Under the pieces are notes generated by a model. It had not been told where the DNA came from. It saw only the letters and a list, made by a program, of their open reading frames with translations, and ran no database searches. Below, piece after piece: positions 23,058-23,437 of a stretch of DNA of 23,437 nucleotides (its first letter is position 1; every line of letters starts with the position of its first letter). Source of the stretch: JAAKFL01 sp964629645. Its GTDB lineage: Bacteria; Chlamydiota; Chlamydiia; Chlamydiales; SLFE01. The position numbers and the translations under genes were made by a program. The stretch lies in NCBI GenBank assembly GCA_964629645.1, contig CAZVSU010000041.1:1-23437 (forward strand). Reading direction: 5' to 3'.

Positions 23058-23084
23058 CTTTCCCCTTGAAGGAAGGGGGGAAAG
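23058..23084. other. Hairpin: CTTTCCCC / GGGGAAAG
   Basis: A perfect 8-bp inverted repeat with an 11-base loop partly overlaps the displaced DCC copy. It has no T-run on the plus side; on the minus strand a run of T follows about 7 nt later, so a minus-strand terminator is only a weak possibility. Confidence 0.4.
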
Positions 23085-23119
23085 CGCGCTTCGCATGATC
23101 CTGATCGAAAATTTTCATC
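23081..23119 (+). repeat. Displaced copy of part of the DCC-family gene
   Basis: Positions 23081-23119 match 21061-21099 at a constant offset of 2020: AAAGCGC, then 5 differing bases, then 27 identical bases that begin GCATGATCCTGATCG and end TTTTCATC. In the DCC gene this encodes SADSMILIENFHQ. A further 12-bp match (TCCCCTTGAAGG, 23061-23072 with 21005-21016) lies just upstream at an offset differing by 36, as expected for a copy with an internal deletion. It is non-coding here and looks like a decayed duplicate. Confidence 0.7.
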
Positions 23120-23138
23120 TACCGGACCATCTGGTTTA

Positions 23139-23175
23139 GGGGATACACCCCGTGCTTTTGAGGGGTTTCCACCCC
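23139..23175. other. Two adjacent G4/C4 mini-hairpins
   Basis: GGGG-ATACA-CCCC (23139-23151) and GGGG-TTTCCA-CCCC (23162-23175) are spaced by 10 bases. Both have 4-bp GC stems with 5-6-base loops. The pairing is striking in an otherwise AT-rich gap. They could be part of a structured RNA or of a decayed repeat element. Confidence 0.4.
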
Positions 23176-23286
23176 AAGAAACCACCATTTCTTAATTTCT
23201 GAAGAAAAGCGGTCATCGCTTCCTGTTTTAAACTTATGATTTTATACAATTCTTAATTTTTTTTTCTTTAAAAAAAACAAACTTTA

Positions 23287-23295
23287 TGCTAAAAT
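23287..23295 (+). promoter_or_regulatory. Extended -10 promoter candidate before the truncated third copy
   Basis: TGC-TAAAAT (23287-23295) is an extended -10 element (TAAAAT, 5 of 6) with TTTAAA (4 of 6) 17 bp upstream at 23267-23272. The implied start near 23302 is 9 nt before AGGAG (23311-23315), itself 6 nt before ATG 23322. Confidence 0.4.
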
Positions 23296-23321
23296 ATTAC
23301 AAAACTAACAAGGAGTACTAA

Positions 23322-23387
23322 ATGACTATTACTGATTGTCTTTTCAAAATTAATACTGAAGTTGAACGAGGTGAAGGTTTTCTGTAA
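23322..23387 (+). pseudogene. Truncated third copy of the copy A/B family (21 codons then stop)
   Basis: ATG at 23322 opens MTITDCLFKINTEVERGEGF and Leu, then TAA at 23385-23387. It matches the N-terminus of copy A (MTYTDDFFKINTKSNHEVTRGEDFL) with a 4-5-residue deletion; at DNA level TTTTCAAAATTAATACT is identical. Homology fades after the stop: the last 50 bases (23388-23437) keep only scattered similarity and I see no further family motif before the edge. It still has a good ribosome site (AGGAG) and promoter candidate. It may be a decayed copy, or a copy reopening beyond the window. Confidence 0.68.
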
Positions 23388-23437
23388 ACGGTCACGGGGT
23401 TGAAGATTGAAATTGAAATTTGACCTCAAGTTTTCTA

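Larger units (their letters stand above)
22974..23321 (+). other. 348-base gap: partial DCC-gene copy, small hairpins and AT-rich leader
   Basis: No gene of credible coding quality was found here on either strand. Three things are visible. First, 23081-23119 repeats part of the DCC gene (see separate entry). Second, there are three GC-rich inverted repeats: CTTTCCCC/GGGGAAAG (23058-23065 with 23077-23084), GGGG-ATACA-CCCC (23139-23151) and GGGG-TTTCCA-CCCC (23162-23175). Third, there is an AT-rich run (23180-23321) leading to the third family copy. A short stem GACTC/GAGTC (about 23013-23032) near the left end is tRNA-arm-like but does not extend into a tRNA. Confidence 0.55.

Noticed and set aside
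22994..23188. 64-codon minus-strand frame in the right-hand gap
   Set aside because: It has no ribosome site or protein-like composition and crosses the displaced DCC fragment and the hairpins.
1..23437. CRISPR arrays, insertion sequences, phage or toxin-antitoxin genes
   Set aside because: No spaced direct repeats, transposase or integrase motifs, terminal inverted repeats or recognisable toxin-antitoxin pairs were seen on either strand.

Overview
The window looks like a chromosomal segment of an environmental (Parachlamydia-like) member of the Chlamydiae. This is inferred, not proven. The supporting signs are: a primase whose CHC2 zinc finger and flanks read like chlamydial DnaG; lysS and cysS side by side; a small secreted-type SET-domain protein resembling chlamydial NUE; a signal-peptide ankyrin protein; several lineage-restricted membrane proteins; and weak or absent Shine-Dalgarno sites at several starts. 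There are no phage genes, transposases, CRISPR arrays, rRNAs or tRNAs that I can support.

Layout. (1) 1-4565, minus strand: a tripartite RND efflux operon, outer-membrane factor -> membrane fusion protein -> RND permease, with overlapping reading frames; the permease runs off the left edge. (2) 4670-5539, plus strand: an orphan helical protein that overlaps tail-to-tail with the next operon. (3) 10335-5526, minus strand: a tightly packed run that I read as one seven-gene operon: a 461-residue protein with a bilobed hydrophobic region, a DUF202 membrane protein, a 58-residue Trp-rich mini-protein overlapping the next gene, a two-pore-helix type K+ channel, a universal stress protein, an MFS transporter and an FMN reductase. 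(4) 14350-10524, minus strand: a small one-TM protein, lysS, cysS, a winged-helix mini-protein and a two-cluster ferredoxin, again nearly without gaps. (5) 14414-18096: a DUF6629 membrane protein and an exported ankyrin protein on the minus strand, with a SET-domain protein transcribed divergently from the ankyrin gene. (6) 18089-19027: an aldo/keto reductase, divergent from dnaG. (7) 19115-21317, plus strand: dnaG and a DCC-family thiol oxidoreductase, overlapping by 8 bp. (8) 21318-23437: an AT-rich accessory stretch with two homologous membrane proteins of an unrecognised, internally duplicated family, an abbreviated third copy at the right edge, and a 348-base gap holding a partial copy of the DCC gene plus several small hairpins.

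The most interesting places are the K+ channel/Usp/DUF202 operon with its undescribed Trp-rich mini-protein, the divergent ankyrin/SET pair of possible host-directed proteins, and the right-hand end, where duplicated and decaying gene copies are clustered.
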